A DNA stretch of 12,606 nt from Streptomyces regalis (GCF_001509475.1 NZ_LLZG01000084.1:1-12606); one strand, 5' to 3'; shown: positions 1 to 8,305, numbered from the stretch's first letter. A program made the numbers and translations. The notes: generated by a model from the letters alone, not told the origin.

Positions 1-107
1 CCCCTCCCTTCAGCCCCCGGCATATGCCCAGTTCGCACCCCTGGCCGATCGCAGACCCCCGCGGCGGGCACGTAGCCATCGGTTCCCCGGCGTTCGTGGC
101 GGCCCCG

Positions 108-122
108 TACTCTGTCCCCGTG
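108..122 (+). promoter_or_regulatory. Possible leaderless-transcript promoter for the isomerase gene
   Basis: A TACTCT hexamer (108-113), matching the TANNNT pattern of a -10 element, is followed by six bases and then an in-frame GTG (120-122). That is the spacing expected when transcription begins at the start codon itself. No Shine-Dalgarno sequence precedes this GTG or the upstream ATG at 24. The -35 region is not recognisable, so this is a weak inference, used mainly to choose a start codon. Confidence 0.3.
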
Positions 123-944
123 GCAGAACCAGTGGTGCGCATCCCGGATGCGAAGGTCGCCCTGTCGACGGCCTCGGTCTATCCGGAGTCGACGGCGACG
201 GCCTTCGAGATCGCCGCGCGCCTCGGGTACGACGGTGTCGAGGTCATGGTGTGGACCGACCCGGTCAGCCAGGACATGGAGGCGCTGCGCCGGCTCAGTG
301 ACTACCACCAGATCCCGATCCTCGCCGTCCACGCCCCCTGTCTGCTGATCACCCAGCGCGTGTGGTCCACCGACCCCTGGACCAAGCTCCAGCGCGCCCA
401 GGCGGCCGCCGAGAAGCTGGGGGCCTCCACGGTCGTCGTACACCCGCCGTTCCGCTGGCAGCGCCAGTACGCCCGTGACTTCGTCGCCGGAATCTGGCGG
501 ATGGCGAACGAGACGGATGTGCGGTTCGCCGTCGAGAACATGTACCCCTGGCGCTACCGCGACCGCGAGATGCTCGCGTACGCCCCCGACTGGGATGTGA
601 CGAAGGACGACTACCGGCACTTCACGATCGACCTCAGCCACACCGCCACGGCCCGTAGCGACGCGCTTCAGATGATCGATCGCATGGGGAACCGGCTCGG
701 GCACGTGCATCTCGCGGACGGCAGGGGGTCGGCCAAGGACGAGCACCTCGTCCCGGGCCGCGGCAACCAGCCCTGCGCCGAGGTGCTGGAGCGCCTCGCC
801 CTGACCGGCTTCGACGGCCACGTCGTCATCGAGGTCAACACCCGCCGCGCGATGTCCAGCGCCGAACGCGAAGCCGATCTCGCCGAGGCCCTCGCCTTCA
901 CACGGCTGCATCTGGCCTCGGCGGTGAAGGTGCCCCGGCCGTGA
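120..944 (+). CDS. Sugar phosphate isomerase/epimerase-like TIM-barrel protein
   Basis: This gene encodes a 274-residue protein of the AP-endonuclease-2/xylose-isomerase-like TIM-barrel superfamily, whose members isomerise or epimerise small sugars or act on related substrates using a divalent metal. The candidate metal and active-site residues sit at strand ends: a GVEVMVW strand (Glu41), VHAP (His71), VHPP (His108), a VENMYPW segment (Glu139), DLSH (Asp171 and His174), HVHLADG (His197) and a C-terminal VIEVN strand (Glu238). The exact substrate cannot be read from the sequence. I chose the GTG at 120 because the protein becomes family-like only from about IPDAKVALS, and because a -10-like hexamer lies at leaderless distance. 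An in-frame ATG at 24 would add 32 unconvincing residues. The stop codon overlaps the start of the TetR gene, so the two are probably cotranscribed and translationally coupled. It looks cytoplasmic. Confidence 0.85.
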   Translation: MAEPVVRIPDAKVALSTASVYPESTATAFEIAARLGYDGVEVMVWTDPVSQDMEALRRLSDYHQIPILAVHAPCLLITQRVWSTDPWTKLQRAQAAAEKLGASTVVVHPPFRWQRQYARDFVAGIWRMANETDVRFAVENMYPWRYRDREMLAYAPDWDVTKDDYRHFTIDLSHTATARSDALQMIDRMGNRLGHVHLADGRGSAKDEHLVPGRGNQPCAEVLERLALTGFDGHVVIEVNTRRAMSSAEREADLAEALAFTRLHLASAVKVPRP

Positions 945-1582
945 CCGACGCCACCTCGGGGCGGGGCGGGGTGACCTCCCGACGCCGGGGCCGACCCCCT
1001 CGTACGGAATCCGCCGACACCCGCGACCGCATCCTGGACGCGGCCCGCGAGGAGTTCTCCGAGCGGGGGTACGAGAAGACGTCCGTGCGCGGCATCGCGA
1101 AGGCGGCCGGGGTGGACTCGGCGCTCGTGCACCACTACTTCGGCACCAAGGAGCAGGTCTTCGAGGCGGCGGTGGAGGTCGCCTTCGCGCCCGCCCTCAA
1201 GGTCCGGGACGCGGTGATCGAAGGGCCCCTCGACGGTGTCGGCGAGCGCATGACCCGCACCATCTTCGGGCTCTGGGAGAACCCGGTGACCCGCAAGCCG
1301 CTGCTCGCGATCGTCCGGTCCGCGGTCAACAACGAGGCCGCGGCCGCCGTGTTCCGCCGCCTCGTCTCCGCTCAGCTGCTGCGCCGCATCGCCGGGGAGA
1401 TCGACGCCCCGGACGCGGAGCTGCGTGCCGAGCTGGCGGCCGCGCAGCTGGTGGGCATCGCGATGATGCGGTACGTCATCAAGATCGAGCCGATCGCGTC
1501 GGCGGACCCGGAGCAGATCATCGCGCGCGTGGCGCCGGTGGTGCAGGGGCATCTCACCGGACGGTACGCCACCGACGAGTGA
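941..1582 (+). CDS. TetR-family transcriptional regulator
   Basis: This is a 213-residue TetR/AcrR-type repressor. After a basic tail (RRRGRPPR, residues 14-21) comes a classic N-terminal DNA-binding domain: [19 protein letters not shown] (about 27-45), a helix-turn-helix with [17 protein letters not shown] and the [11 protein letters not shown] helix. The remaining all-helical ligand and dimer domain is the variable part of the family, so no ligand can be predicted. The GTG start overlaps the upstream TGA (GTGA, 941-944), indicating translational coupling with the isomerase-like gene. A second in-frame GTG at 971 would remove ten residues and cannot be excluded. Its target may be this operon or something adjacent, but no clear palindromic operator is visible next to it. 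Membership of the family is secure; function is unknown. Confidence 0.93.
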   Translation: MTDATSGRGGVTSRRRGRPPRTESADTRDRILDAAREEFSERGYEKTSVRGIAKAAGVDSALVHHYFGTKEQVFEAAVEVAFAPALKVRDAVIEGPLDGVGERMTRTIFGLWENPVTRKPLLAIVRSAVNNEAAAAVFRRLVSAQLLRRIAGEIDAPDAELRAELAAAQLVGIAMMRYVIKIEPIASADPEQIIARVAPVVQGHLTGRYATDE

Positions 1583-1715
1583 GTCGGACGAGTCAGTAGC
1601 CCGCCTCCTCCACGAGACATTCATCCCGTATTCCGGACACCTCGTCCCGACCCCTGGATGACCGGCGTACGCTCGTTAGCAGTCAGAAGTCTCTGATCGC
1701 AGTCTCTGCAGTCCT

Positions 1716-1722
1716 GAAGGAG
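1716..1722 (+). promoter_or_regulatory. Strong ribosome binding site of ilvD
   Basis: GAAGGAG lies nine bases before the ATG at 1732 and fixes the start of ilvD. The 149-bp gap upstream also holds a TAGCAG hexamer (1677-1682) that could be a -10 element, with only a weak -35 match (CTGGAT, 1654-1659). An AGTCTCTG direct repeat occurs at 1688-1695 and 1701-1708 in the presumed 5' untranslated region. Confidence 0.8.
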
Positions 1723-1731
1723 CGAGCGACG

Positions 1732-3585
1732 ATGCCCGAGCTGAGGTCCCGCACAGTCACCCACGGTCGCAACATGGCGGGCGCCCGCGCCCTTATGCGC
1801 GCCTCCGGTGTACCCGGTGCGGACATCGGCCGGAAGCCGATCATCGCGGTGGCGAACTCCTTCACCGAGTTCGTGCCCGGTCACACCCACCTCCAGCCCG
1901 TCGGCCGCATCGTCAGCGAGGCGATCACGGAGGCCGGCGGCATCCCGCGCGAGTTCAACACCATCGCCGTCGACGACGGCATCGCGATGGGGCACGGCGG
2001 GATGCTCTACTCCCTGCCGTCCCGTGATCTGATCGCGGACAGCGTGGAGTACATGGTGGAGGCCCACTGTGCCGACGCCCTGATCTGCATCTCCAACTGC
2101 GACAAGATCACCCCGGGCATGCTGAACGCCGCCCTGCGGCTCAACATCCCGACCGTCTTCGTCTCCGGCGGTCCGATGGAGTCCGGCCGAGCCACGCTCG
2201 TCGACGGCACGGTCCGCACGCTCGACCTGGTCGACGCGATCTCCGACGCCGTGAACGACAAGATCTCGGACGAGGACATCCTCCGTATCGAGGAGAGCGC
2301 CTGTCCGACCTGCGGTTCGTGTTCCGGCATGTTCACCGCCAACTCGATGAACTGCCTGACCGAGGCCATCGGCCTCTCCCTCCCCGGCAACGGCTCGGTC
2401 CTGGCCACGCACACGGCCCGCAAACAGCTGTACGTCGCCGCGGCGCAGACCGTCATGGACATCACCCGCCGCTACTACGAGCAGGACGACGAGACGGTCC
2501 TGCCGCGCTCCGTCGCCACCATCGCGGCCTTCGAGAACGCCATGGCCCTCGACATCGCCATGGGCGGCTCGACCAACACGATCCTGCACCTGCTGGCCGC
2601 CGCCCAGGAGGCGGACGTTCCGTTCGGGCTGGAGCAGATCGACGCGGTCAGCCGCAGGGTCCCGTGCCTGGCGAAGGTCGCGCCCAACGTCGCCAAGAAC
2701 CGCACCTACTACATGGAGGACGTGCACCGCGCCGGCGGTATCCCGGCGCTGCTGGGCGAGCTGCACCGCGCCGGCCTGCTGAACGAGGACGTGCACGCCG
2801 TGCACAGCCCCTCCCTGTCGGACTGGCTGAAGACCTGGGACGTGCGGGGCGGGTCGCCTTCTCCCGAGGCGGTCGAGCTGTGGCACGCCGCCCCGGGATG
2901 CGTCCGGTCGGCCGAGGCCTTCTCGCAGTCCGAGCGCTGGGAGGCGCTCGACGAGGACGCCGAGGGCGGCTGCATCCGCAGCGCCGAGCACGCGTACTCC
3001 AAGGACGGCGGCCTGGCGGTCCTCAGGGGCAACCTCGCCGTGGACGGCTGCGTGGTGAAGACCGCGGGTGTGGACGAGTCCATCTGGACCTTCGAGGGTC
3101 CGGCGGTCGTCTGCGAGTCGCAGGAAGAGGCGGTGGAGAAGATCCTCAACAAGCAGGTGACGGACGGGGACGTCGTGGTCATCCGCTACGAGGGGCCCAA
3201 GGGCGGCCCCGGCATGCAGGAGATGCTCTACCCGACGTCCTTCCTCAAGGGCCGCGGCCTCGGCAAGACCTGCGCCCTGATCACCGACGGCCGCTTCTCC
3301 GGCGGTACGTCCGGCCTGTCCATCGGCCACGCCTCCCCGGAGGCCGCGTCCGGCGGCACGATCGCCCTCGTCGAGGACGGCGACCGGATCCGCATCGACA
3401 TCCCGAATCGCTCGATCGAGTTGCTGGTCGACGAGGCGGAACTCGCCCGCCGTGAGCAGGCGTTGAACGGGGCGTACGCCCCGAAGAACCGCGAGCGCAA
3501 GGTGTCGGCGGCGCTGCGGGCCTACGCCGCGATGGCGACCAGCGCCGACAAGGGCGCCGTGCGGGATGTGACCAAGCTGGGCTGA
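1732..3585 (+). CDS. ilvD: Dihydroxy-acid dehydratase
   Basis: IlvD dehydrates 2,3-dihydroxy-isovalerate and 2,3-dihydroxy-3-methylvalerate to the 2-keto acids that precede valine, leucine and isoleucine; it is a cytoplasmic Fe-S and Mg-dependent enzyme. The 617-residue product is full length (about 616 in E. coli) and collinear with the E. coli protein from [12 protein letters not shown] onward. Cluster cysteines are visible in [11 protein letters not shown] (Cys123) and in [11 protein letters not shown] (Cys191, Cys194, Cys197). [34 protein letters not shown] and [10 protein letters not shown] form the active-site core. The early position that is Cys in the [2Fe-2S] subgroup reads [13 protein letters not shown] here, which places it with the E. 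coli-like, oxygen-sensitive type; that subtype call is my inference. It stands alone in its transcription unit, bounded by a good RBS and a downstream hairpin, as is usual in streptomycetes where ilvD is separate from ilvBNC. Confidence 0.98.
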   Translation: MPELRSRTVTHGRNMAGARALMRASGVPGADIGRKPIIAVANSFTEFVPGHTHLQPVGRIVSEAITEAGGIPREFNTIAVDDGIAMGHGGMLYSLPSRDLIADSVEYMVEAHCADALICISNCDKITPGMLNAALRLNIPTVFVSGGPMESGRATLVDGTVRTLDLVDAISDAVNDKISDEDILRIEESACPTCGSCSGMFTANSMNCLTEAIGLSLPGNGSVLATHTARKQLYVAAAQTVMDITRRYYEQDDETVLPRSVATIAAFENAMALDIAMGGSTNTILHLLAAAQEADVPFGLEQIDAVSRRVPCLAKVAPNVAKNRTYYMEDVHRAGGIPALLGELHRAGLLNEDVHAVHSPSLSDWLKTWDVRGGSPSPEAVELWHAAPGCVRSAEAFSQSERWEALDEDAEGGCIRSAEHAYSKDGGLAVLRGNLAVDGCVVKTAGVDESIWTFEGPAVVCESQEEAVEKILNKQVTDGDVVVIRYEGPKGGPGMQEMLYPTSFLKGRGLGKTCALITDGRFSGGTSGLSIGHASPEAASGGTIALVEDGDRIRIDIPNRSIELLVDEAELARREQALNGAYAPKNRERKVSAALRAYAAMATSADKGAVRDVTKLG

Positions 3586-3613
3586 GGGCGGGTCACCGAG
3601 CAGCGCGTATCGC

Positions 3614-3642
3614 AGGGACCGTCTCCTCGGGAGGCGGTCCCT
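3614..3642 (+). terminator. Intrinsic terminator hairpin between ilvD and the convergent kinase gene
   Basis: A 13-bp stem (AGGGACCGTCTCC at 3614-3626 with GGAGGCGGTCCCT at 3630-3642, one G-U pair) closes on a three-base TCG loop, 28 bp after the ilvD stop. Only a short T run follows, which is normal for streptomycete terminators. The hairpin is symmetrical and lies 8 bp beyond the end of the converging kinase gene, so it probably serves both directions. Confidence 0.85.
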
Positions 3643-3649
3643 TTGCGTG

Positions 3650-5800
3650 TCACCAGGCCGACGGGTCCCGGCCGTCGACGGCGAATACGGTGCCGTCGGG
3701 GGCGCACGCGTACACATGGCCGTCGGCGAGCACGGGCTCCGGCAGGTCGGCCGCCACCAGGGCGTCCGCGCCGAGCCGGGCCGGCGTCTGGCCCAGGAGC
3801 TTGCCGTTGCGGGCGTCCACGGCGAGCAGCCGGCCATCGGGGGCACTGACGTACACATGCCGGCCGTCGGCGACAGGCGACGACATGCGGAGCACCGACG
3901 TCTCCAGGCTCCAGAGCTGCCTGCGCGCCTCCAGATCGACGGCGACCAGCGAACCGTCGCCGCCCACGAGGTAGACGACGTTTCCGCGTACGGTGCCGTG
4001 CGCCTGCAGGAGCGGGAGGGGCAGCGTCACACGCCGCGAGGTTCTGTCGTCGGGGGAGTAGCGGACCACGGCCTTCGTGTCGCTGTAGGTCCCCTCCACG
4101 GAGACGAAGACGACCGACCCCCCTGACGCACCGACGAGTTCCAGCGTCCCCTTCAGCCGGGCGTCCCAGCGCACGTCGCCCGTGGCCGGGTCCACCGCGG
4201 TGACCCGAGTGCTCGCCCCGTCGTCGGAGATGGTCGACGCGTACGCGAGTGGATCTCCGGCGAAGGAGACGAAGTACGGCTCCTTGTGACCCGGGACGGT
4301 GCGGTTCCACTTCGTGTCGCCCGAAGCGCCGTCCACGCCGGTGACCGTGCCGTCGACGCCGGCGAGCAGCAGCATGCCTCCGGCGGTCGACGATGTGCTG
4401 TACGCGGGCATGTCGTGCTGCCAACGTGGCTTGCCCGTAGCGGGATCGAGCGCCTCCACCCGGCGGCCCGGCCATGACCGCGGGTGCACGAGGCCGCCGG
4501 CCACGGTCGGTGCTCCGCCCGCGTGCGACGCGTCGACGGGGTGCCGCCACAGCAGCCGGCCGTCCAGCGGGTCGAGCGCGAAGACGAGCCCGGACTGGAC
4601 ACACAGCACCTTCCCCGCCCCGTATGAACACTGGGGTGTGCCCTTGTTGGGCGCCGGAGTTGCGGTCCACGCGCCGAAAGCGGCCGACGCGGTCCGCGCG
4701 CTCTTCTCGGGCTCCGGCGTCGGCTCGCCGCCGAGAAGCTGCACGGAGGCCAGCGCGACAACCGCGGCGAGACCGGCGGCCCCGGCCCCGAGGGCCAGCA
4801 GTCTGCCCCGGCGCCTTCCGGGCGTCCGCCCGGCCCGCTTCTCCCCGGCACGCGGCCCTCGCTCCGCCTCCGCCTCCTGATCGGGCTTCGGATCGGGCTT
4901 CGGACCGAACTCCGGCTTGGGCTGTGTGTGGCCGGCCCGCTGCGCCGGAATGAACGCCTGCGTGTCGTACGACGCCGCCACCGACCGCAGTTCCCGCATC
5001 AACTCGTCGGGCGTGGGCCGGTCCTCGGGCTCCTTGGCCAGACAGCGCATCACGAGCGGAGCGAGATTCTCCGGTACGCCGGTCAGGTCCGGCTCGTCAT
5101 GGACCACCTGGTAGGCGACGACATACGGACTGTCGGAGTCGAACGGCCCCCGTCCCGTCGCCGCGTGCACCAACACGGACCCGAGCGCGAAGATGTCGGC
5201 GGCCGGCCCGACCTCCCGTGGCCGCCGGAACTGCTCGGGCGCCATGAACGGCGGTGTACCGATCAACTTCCCCGTCTCGGTGCGCAGTTCGCTGTCCTTT
5301 GGCCGAGAGATGCCGAAGTCGATGACCTTCGGCCCGTCATCGGCCAGCAGCACATTGCTCGGCTTCAAGTCCCGGTGCACGACGCCGACCCGGTGTATGT
5401 CGCGCAGTGCCTCCGCCAGCCCGGCCATCAGCCGCCGCAATTGCGCCGGGTCCATCGGCCCGTTCCGCTTCACCTGGTCGGCGAGCGTCGGGCCGGGGAT
5501 GAACAGCGTGGCCATCCAGGGCCGTTCGGCCTCCGGATCGGCGTCGACCACGGGCGCGGTGAAGGCACCGCTCACCCTGCGTGCCGCGCCCACTTCCTGC
5601 CGGAACCGCCCCCTGAACTCGGGATCCTTCGCGAACTCGGCATGCACGACCTTCACCGCGAGCTGCATGCCCGAAGTGCTCCGCGCCAGATGTACGACGC
5701 CCATGCCCCCGGACCCCAGGCGCGACTCCAGACGGTAGTGACCGGCGTACTCCGGAAGTTCCGCTTCCGCGCCCGCTCCGGTGTCCTGCTGTGGCGCCAT
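3650..5800 (-). CDS. Membrane-anchored Ser/Thr protein kinase with PQQ-like beta-propeller sensor domain
   Basis: This 716-residue Hanks-type kinase has all catalytic landmarks: the glycine loop LGSGGMGVV (28-36), Lys50 in AVKVV, HRDLKPSN (142-149, catalytic Asp144), DFG (161-163), an activation segment with Thr residues, and APEQ (187-190). A charged, Pro/Lys-rich juxtamembrane linker (about 290-333) leads to one hydrophobic helix (about 334-356). The remainder (about 385-716) is a run of propeller blades of the kind ALDPATGKPRWQ, AVDPATGDVRWD and AVDARNGKLLG, typical of PQQ-like or WD40-like repeats, predicted outside the cell. By analogy with mycobacterial PknD-type kinases it would sense an extracellular cue and phosphorylate cytoplasmic targets; cue and targets are unknown. 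No quinoprotein enzyme activity is implied. The ATG at 5800 precedes the kinase domain by a sensible 21 residues. A TAGGCT hexamer (5841-5846, minus strand) is a possible -10. Confidence 0.96.
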   Translation of the reverse strand: MAPQQDTGAGAEAELPEYAGHYRLESRLGSGGMGVVHLARSTSGMQLAVKVVHAEFAKDPEFRGRFRQEVGAARRVSGAFTAPVVDADPEAERPWMATLFIPGPTLADQVKRNGPMDPAQLRRLMAGLAEALRDIHRVGVVHRDLKPSNVLLADDGPKVIDFGISRPKDSELRTETGKLIGTPPFMAPEQFRRPREVGPAADIFALGSVLVHAATGRGPFDSDSPYVVAYQVVHDEPDLTGVPENLAPLVMRCLAKEPEDRPTPDELMRELRSVAASYDTQAFIPAQRAGHTQPKPEFGPKPDPKPDQEAEAERGPRAGEKRAGRTPGRRRGRLLALGAGAAGLAAVVALASVQLLGGEPTPEPEKSARTASAAFGAWTATPAPNKGTPQCSYGAGKVLCVQSGLVFALDPLDGRLLWRHPVDASHAGGAPTVAGGLVHPRSWPGRRVEALDPATGKPRWQHDMPAYSTSSTAGGMLLLAGVDGTVTGVDGASGDTKWNRTVPGHKEPYFVSFAGDPLAYASTISDDGASTRVTAVDPATGDVRWDARLKGTLELVGASGGSVVFVSVEGTYSDTKAVVRYSPDDRTSRRVTLPLPLLQAHGTVRGNVVYLVGGDGSLVAVDLEARRQLWSLETSVLRMSSPVADGRHVYVSAPDGRLLAVDARNGKLLGQTPARLGADALVAADLPEPVLADGHVYACAPDGTVFAVDGRDPSAW

Positions 5801-5901
5801 GGGACCACCCCCGTGCTGTTCGTCCGCGCGCGCGACGCTCGGAGCCTAGTCGATGACTCGTGCGAGACAGAGGCGGCTTGCTAGCCTCCGTGTTCCAAAC
5901 G

Positions 5902-5915
5902 CGCACATGTGTGCG
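5902..5915. repeat. Small inverted repeat in the divergent control region
   Basis: CGCACA (5902-5907) and TGTGCG (5910-5915) form a perfect 6-bp inverted repeat with a two-base centre, in the 182-bp gap between the divergent kinase and SH3-like genes. It could be a protein-binding site, but such short palindromes occur by chance and no regulator is suggested by context. Confidence 0.35.
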
Positions 5916-5927
5916 TGGCGTGATTTA

Positions 5928-5975
5928 GGGGAATCAACGGGGCCCCATGGCTGTCATGGGGATCAACGGGGGAGG
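5928..5975 (+). repeat. Duplicated purine-rich block ending in the RBS of the SH3-like gene
   Basis: GGGGAATCAACGGGG (5928-5942) recurs almost exactly as GGGGATCAACGGGG (5958-5971), 30 bp apart. The second copy runs into GGGGGAGG (5968-5975), a strong Shine-Dalgarno sequence seven bases before the ATG at 5983. That RBS is the reason to prefer 5983 over an ATG at 5947. The duplication may be a leftover of a local duplication or a second ribosome or protein contact site. Confidence 0.6.
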
Positions 5976-5982
5976 TTTTCTC

Positions 5983-6345
5983 ATGTCTGCAGACCGCACT
6001 GAAGTGGTCAGAAGAGCCGAAGAGACCGGGGGCGGCGAGGAAGAGGCAGTCACGACGTTGGCGGCCACGCCCACGCTGGCTACGACCACGGCGTTGCGCT
6101 ACTACTCGGTCGCCCCTGGCGTCCGCCTGAACGTCCGCCGGGGCCCCGGCACCAACTACGCCGTGGTCCGCGTCCTGCCCGAGGGCGCCAAGATCCCGAT
6201 CTTCTGCCAGACGCCGGGCACCACGGTGACGGGTCCCTACGGCACGTCGAACATCTGGGACAACATCGACGACGGCGAGTTCGTCTCGGACGCCTACGTG
6301 AACACCGGCAGCGACGGCTACATCCGCCCGCACTGCTCCTTCTGA
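5983..6345 (+). CDS. Small SH3-like (SH3b) domain protein
   Basis: The product is 120 residues. The first 40 or so are polar and acidic, then Ala/Thr-rich. The rest (about 43-120) is a bacterial SH3-like fold recognised from VRLNVRRGPGTNYAVVRVLP followed by a GPYGTSNIWDNI turn and a DAYVNTGSDGYIRPHC end. In related streptomycete proteins this domain is usually secreted and linked to cell-wall or peptide binding. Here I see no hydrophobic signal sequence at the N terminus, which is odd, although two cysteines (75 and 118) sit where a disulfide could form. The start at 5983 is chosen on its strong RBS; the ATG at 5947 adds 12 residues and still gives no signal peptide. It is transcribed divergently from the receptor kinase, so shared regulation or a functional link is possible but unproven. 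Confidence 0.8.
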   Translation: MSADRTEVVRRAEETGGGEEEAVTTLAATPTLATTTALRYYSVAPGVRLNVRRGPGTNYAVVRVLPEGAKIPIFCQTPGTTVTGPYGTSNIWDNIDDGEFVSDAYVNTGSDGYIRPHCSF

Positions 6346-6402
6346 TCCGATCTCTGATCCGGTTCACCGGAACCCGTACGGAGCCCGCGGCCACGCCGGA
6401 GC

Positions 6403-6417
6403 CATAATCGACGCGTG
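6403..6417 (+). promoter_or_regulatory. Candidate -10 element giving a leaderless mRNA
   Basis: CATAAT (6403-6408, five of six bases matching TATAAT) is followed by six bases and then the GTG start at 6415. No Shine-Dalgarno sequence is present. This matches the geometry of leaderless transcripts, which are common in actinobacteria. No good -35 hexamer is visible. Confidence 0.5.
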
Positions 6418-6918
6418 AGCGAGAAGAACGGCACCCCGGCCACCCCCGCGGGCTCCACGGGCCCCCGCCCCGAGCCCCTCCGCTTCTTCGGCACCACCTG
6501 GGTCGACCACGACAACGGCTACACCGCCCGCCGTATCGCGGTGACCGTCGGCTCCCTCGCCACCGCGGCCGCCTCCTGCCTGGTCCTGCGCTTCGCCTAC
6601 GAGGGCCTCCAGATCGCCGAGGTCGGCAACTTCGTCGCCGTCGTGGTGGTCGTGATGTTCGCGGTGTGCAGCGCCCTCGCGTTCCGCCACACCTGGGACG
6701 GCTTCACCCAGCGCCCCGACCCCGAACGCCAGGCATCCCTCCGCGGCCTGCTGGCCATCGGCTTCGTCGGCTCACTCCTCGCCTACTTCCTCCGCTCCCT
6801 CACCGAGGCCCCCGGCGAGAAACTCCACCGCCAGGAATACGAGACGGCACGCCAGCAACACGAGACCCGCACGACCCGCCGCACAGGCAACCCGGCAAAG
6901 AAGCGCCGCCGCACATAG
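6415..6918 (+). CDS. Small integral membrane protein of unknown function
   Basis: This 167-residue protein has a Pro/Gly-rich N-terminal tail (about 1-22), a short FFGTTWVDHDNGYTARR segment, and three hydrophobic helices at about 41-60 (IAVTVGSLATAAASCLVL), 72-91 (NFVAVVVVVMFAVCSALAF) and 109-126 (LLAIGFVGSLLAYFLRSL). The C-terminal 40 residues are hydrophilic and end in a strongly basic NPAKKRRRT. The basic tail suggests a cytoplasmic C terminus by the positive-inside rule. I do not recognise a named family. The GTG start is favoured because it sits at leaderless distance from a CATAAT element and the frame has strong third-position GC bias. It lies 69 bp after the SH3-like gene and could be cotranscribed with it as well as having its own promoter. 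Confidence 0.82.
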   Translation: MSEKNGTPATPAGSTGPRPEPLRFFGTTWVDHDNGYTARRIAVTVGSLATAAASCLVLRFAYEGLQIAEVGNFVAVVVVVMFAVCSALAFRHTWDGFTQRPDPERQASLRGLLAIGFVGSLLAYFLRSLTEAPGEKLHRQEYETARQQHETRTTRRTGNPAKKRRRT

Positions 6919-7290
6919 CTGACAGACGCGCCGGCGGCCGCGTCCTACGCCTTCCAGGCCCAGCGAGTCATAAGGCCGATCTCCCCCGATCCCGAGGCCC
7001 GCGAGCCTGACCGCTCCGCACGCAAGTCCGCCGCCCACGCGAAGCAGGCGGCCTGTCCCGCCAAGCGCCTGCAGCCGCCGCCCACCTTCTGCCGGGACTC
7101 GCTGCAGGGTCGCTTCTGGCCACCCCCAACCTGGGCCGTGCTGCCCCAGGCCTGTGCTGCCCATGCCTCGACGCAGAGCAGAAACCGCCGCCCCTCGGCA
7201 CGGACCCGCCCGCTCCCCTCCCAGCGCCCCGCACATCCACCTCTCGGCAAACTCGGTGCACACCGCACCAACCACCGCCACCATGGCCGT
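6919..7290. other. 372-bp stretch without a convincing gene
   Basis: Open frames exist on both strands here, but their products are rich in Trp, Cys, Arg and Pro in no domain-like order, and none has a plausible RBS. The only structure I see is a short hairpin, CCTGGG (7130-7135) with CCCAGG (7145-7150), plus a partial repetition of GTGCTGCCC (7138-7146 and 7154-7162). It may contain the promoter of the downstream methyltransferase, but I cannot place one. Confidence 0.5.
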
Positions 7291-8061
7291 ATGACGGCCC
7301 CTTCCCACACCGACCGAGCCCGTTCCTTCGACGCCGCCGCAGCCCAGTACGCCGCGAACCGCCCCTCCTACCCACCCGCCCTCTTCGACGCGATCGAGGA
7401 ACTCGCCGGCCGCCCCCTCACCGGCGCGCGCGTCGTCGACGTGGGCGCGGGCACCGGCATCGCCACCGCCCTCCTCCGCACGCGCGGCGCCGACGTCCTG
7501 GCCGTGGAACCCGGCGACGGCATGGCATCCCAGTTCCGCCGCACCAACCCCGACATACCGATCGTCCGCGGCAACGGCAACGCACTCCCCGTCGCCACCG
7601 CCTACGCCGACTTCATCACTTACGCCCAGGCCTGGCACTGGACCGACCCCGCCCACTCCGTCCCGGAGGCCCTCCGCGTGCTGCGTCCGGGCGGCGCGCT
7701 GGCGCTGTGGTGGAACACCACCCCCCTCGACATCCCGTGGCACGCGGCGCAGGCGGACCGTATCGGGCGCCGCTTCGGCGCCCACCCCGTCGTCGAGCAG
7801 AACGGCAGCGGCGCCCGAGCCGCCCTGGCCGATCCCACCGACAGCCTCGCCTTCACGTCCCGCAAGGTCCGCTGGAGCCGCCGTGTCCCCATCGACACTC
7901 ACCTGGCGAACATCGGCAGCCACTCGATCTTCCTGGTCCACGGCACCGAAGCGAGCAATGCCTTCCTCGCCGAGGAGAAGCAACTCCTCCTCACCGCCTT
8001 CCCGACCGGAATCATCGAAGAGACCTACGACGTCGACCTCCTCGTGGCCACCACCTCCTGA
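7291..8061 (+). CDS. Class I SAM-dependent methyltransferase
   Basis: The 256-residue product has a Rossmann-type SAM-binding fold of the UbiE/COQ5-like Methyltransf_11 group. Motif I is VVDVGAGTG (48-56), the acidic residue closing strand 2 is Glu73 in AVEPGDGM, and a NALPVATAYADFI strand is followed by the QAWHWTD signature (113-119). LRVLRPGGALALWWN is the usual post-motif III region. The C-terminal 90 residues, which would define the acceptor, are not diagnostic, so the substrate is unknown; it appears to be a soluble small-molecule methyltransferase. I chose the ATG at 7291 because SFDAAAAQYAANRPSYP is the normal N-terminal entry of this subgroup. The frame stays open back to 7138, but that extension is low-complexity and Arg/Pro/His-rich. 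No RBS is evident. It is a single gene with no partner that explains its role. Confidence 0.92.
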   Translation: MTAPSHTDRARSFDAAAAQYAANRPSYPPALFDAIEELAGRPLTGARVVDVGAGTGIATALLRTRGADVLAVEPGDGMASQFRRTNPDIPIVRGNGNALPVATAYADFITYAQAWHWTDPAHSVPEALRVLRPGGALALWWNTTPLDIPWHAAQADRIGRRFGAHPVVEQNGSGARAALADPTDSLAFTSRKVRWSRRVPIDTHLANIGSHSIFLVHGTEASNAFLAEEKQLLLTAFPTGIIEETYDVDLLVATTS

Positions 8062-8305
8062 CACCCTCCTCCTCACGCCCGCCCTCCCCACCCGGCTCGG
8101 ACACCAGCCCAGCGCCGAGCCGAGGAGGACGGGCGAACTACATGCCGAACCGCGCGCCCCGCATGAACGCCCTCACGGCGCGGAGCGCAATCCCCCCGCC
8201 AGGTGCGGTCGGACCCGGCACCCCGGGGTACACGACCACCCAGCGCATCGCACGCCGCAACCCACACCTCTGACACGCCTGACGCCCGCCCGCCCGCCTC
8301 GCCGC

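Noticed and set aside
24..119. N-terminal extension of the isomerase-like protein from the ATG at 24.
   Set aside because: The 32 added residues are low-complexity and unlike the family, and no RBS precedes that ATG.
1658..1696. A 12-codon ORF upstream of ilvD ([12 protein letters not shown]) with two Val and two Leu codons, one of them TTA, suggesting a branched-chain amino acid leader peptide.
   Set aside because: No RBS precedes it, no terminator or antiterminator hairpin lies between it and ilvD, and the best -10 candidate (1677-1682) falls inside it.
2319..3455. Long second-frame ORF inside ilvD.
   Set aside because: It is an Arg/Pro/Gly-rich shadow of the strongly supported ilvD frame.
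1621..3858. Very long minus-strand open frame opposite ilvD.
   Set aside because: Its stops are absent only because of the codon bias of ilvD on the other strand; the translation has no domain features.
5583..5860. Possibility that the kinase starts further upstream than 5800.
   Set aside because: The start at 5800 already gives the normal short lead into the kinase domain, and the upstream minus-strand frame shows no family-like sequence.
6945..7310. A 121-codon minus-strand ORF and overlapping plus-strand frames in the gap before the methyltransferase.
   Set aside because: The products are Trp-, Cys- and Arg-rich without recognisable motifs, and no start has an RBS; typical of chance open frames in GC-rich DNA.
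8142..8273. A 43-codon ORF between the methyltransferase and the exporter, with AGGAGGA 12 bases before its ATG.
   Set aside because: The spacing is long, the product shows no motif, helix or signal sequence, and nothing in the context supports it. It could be re-examined if it proves conserved.
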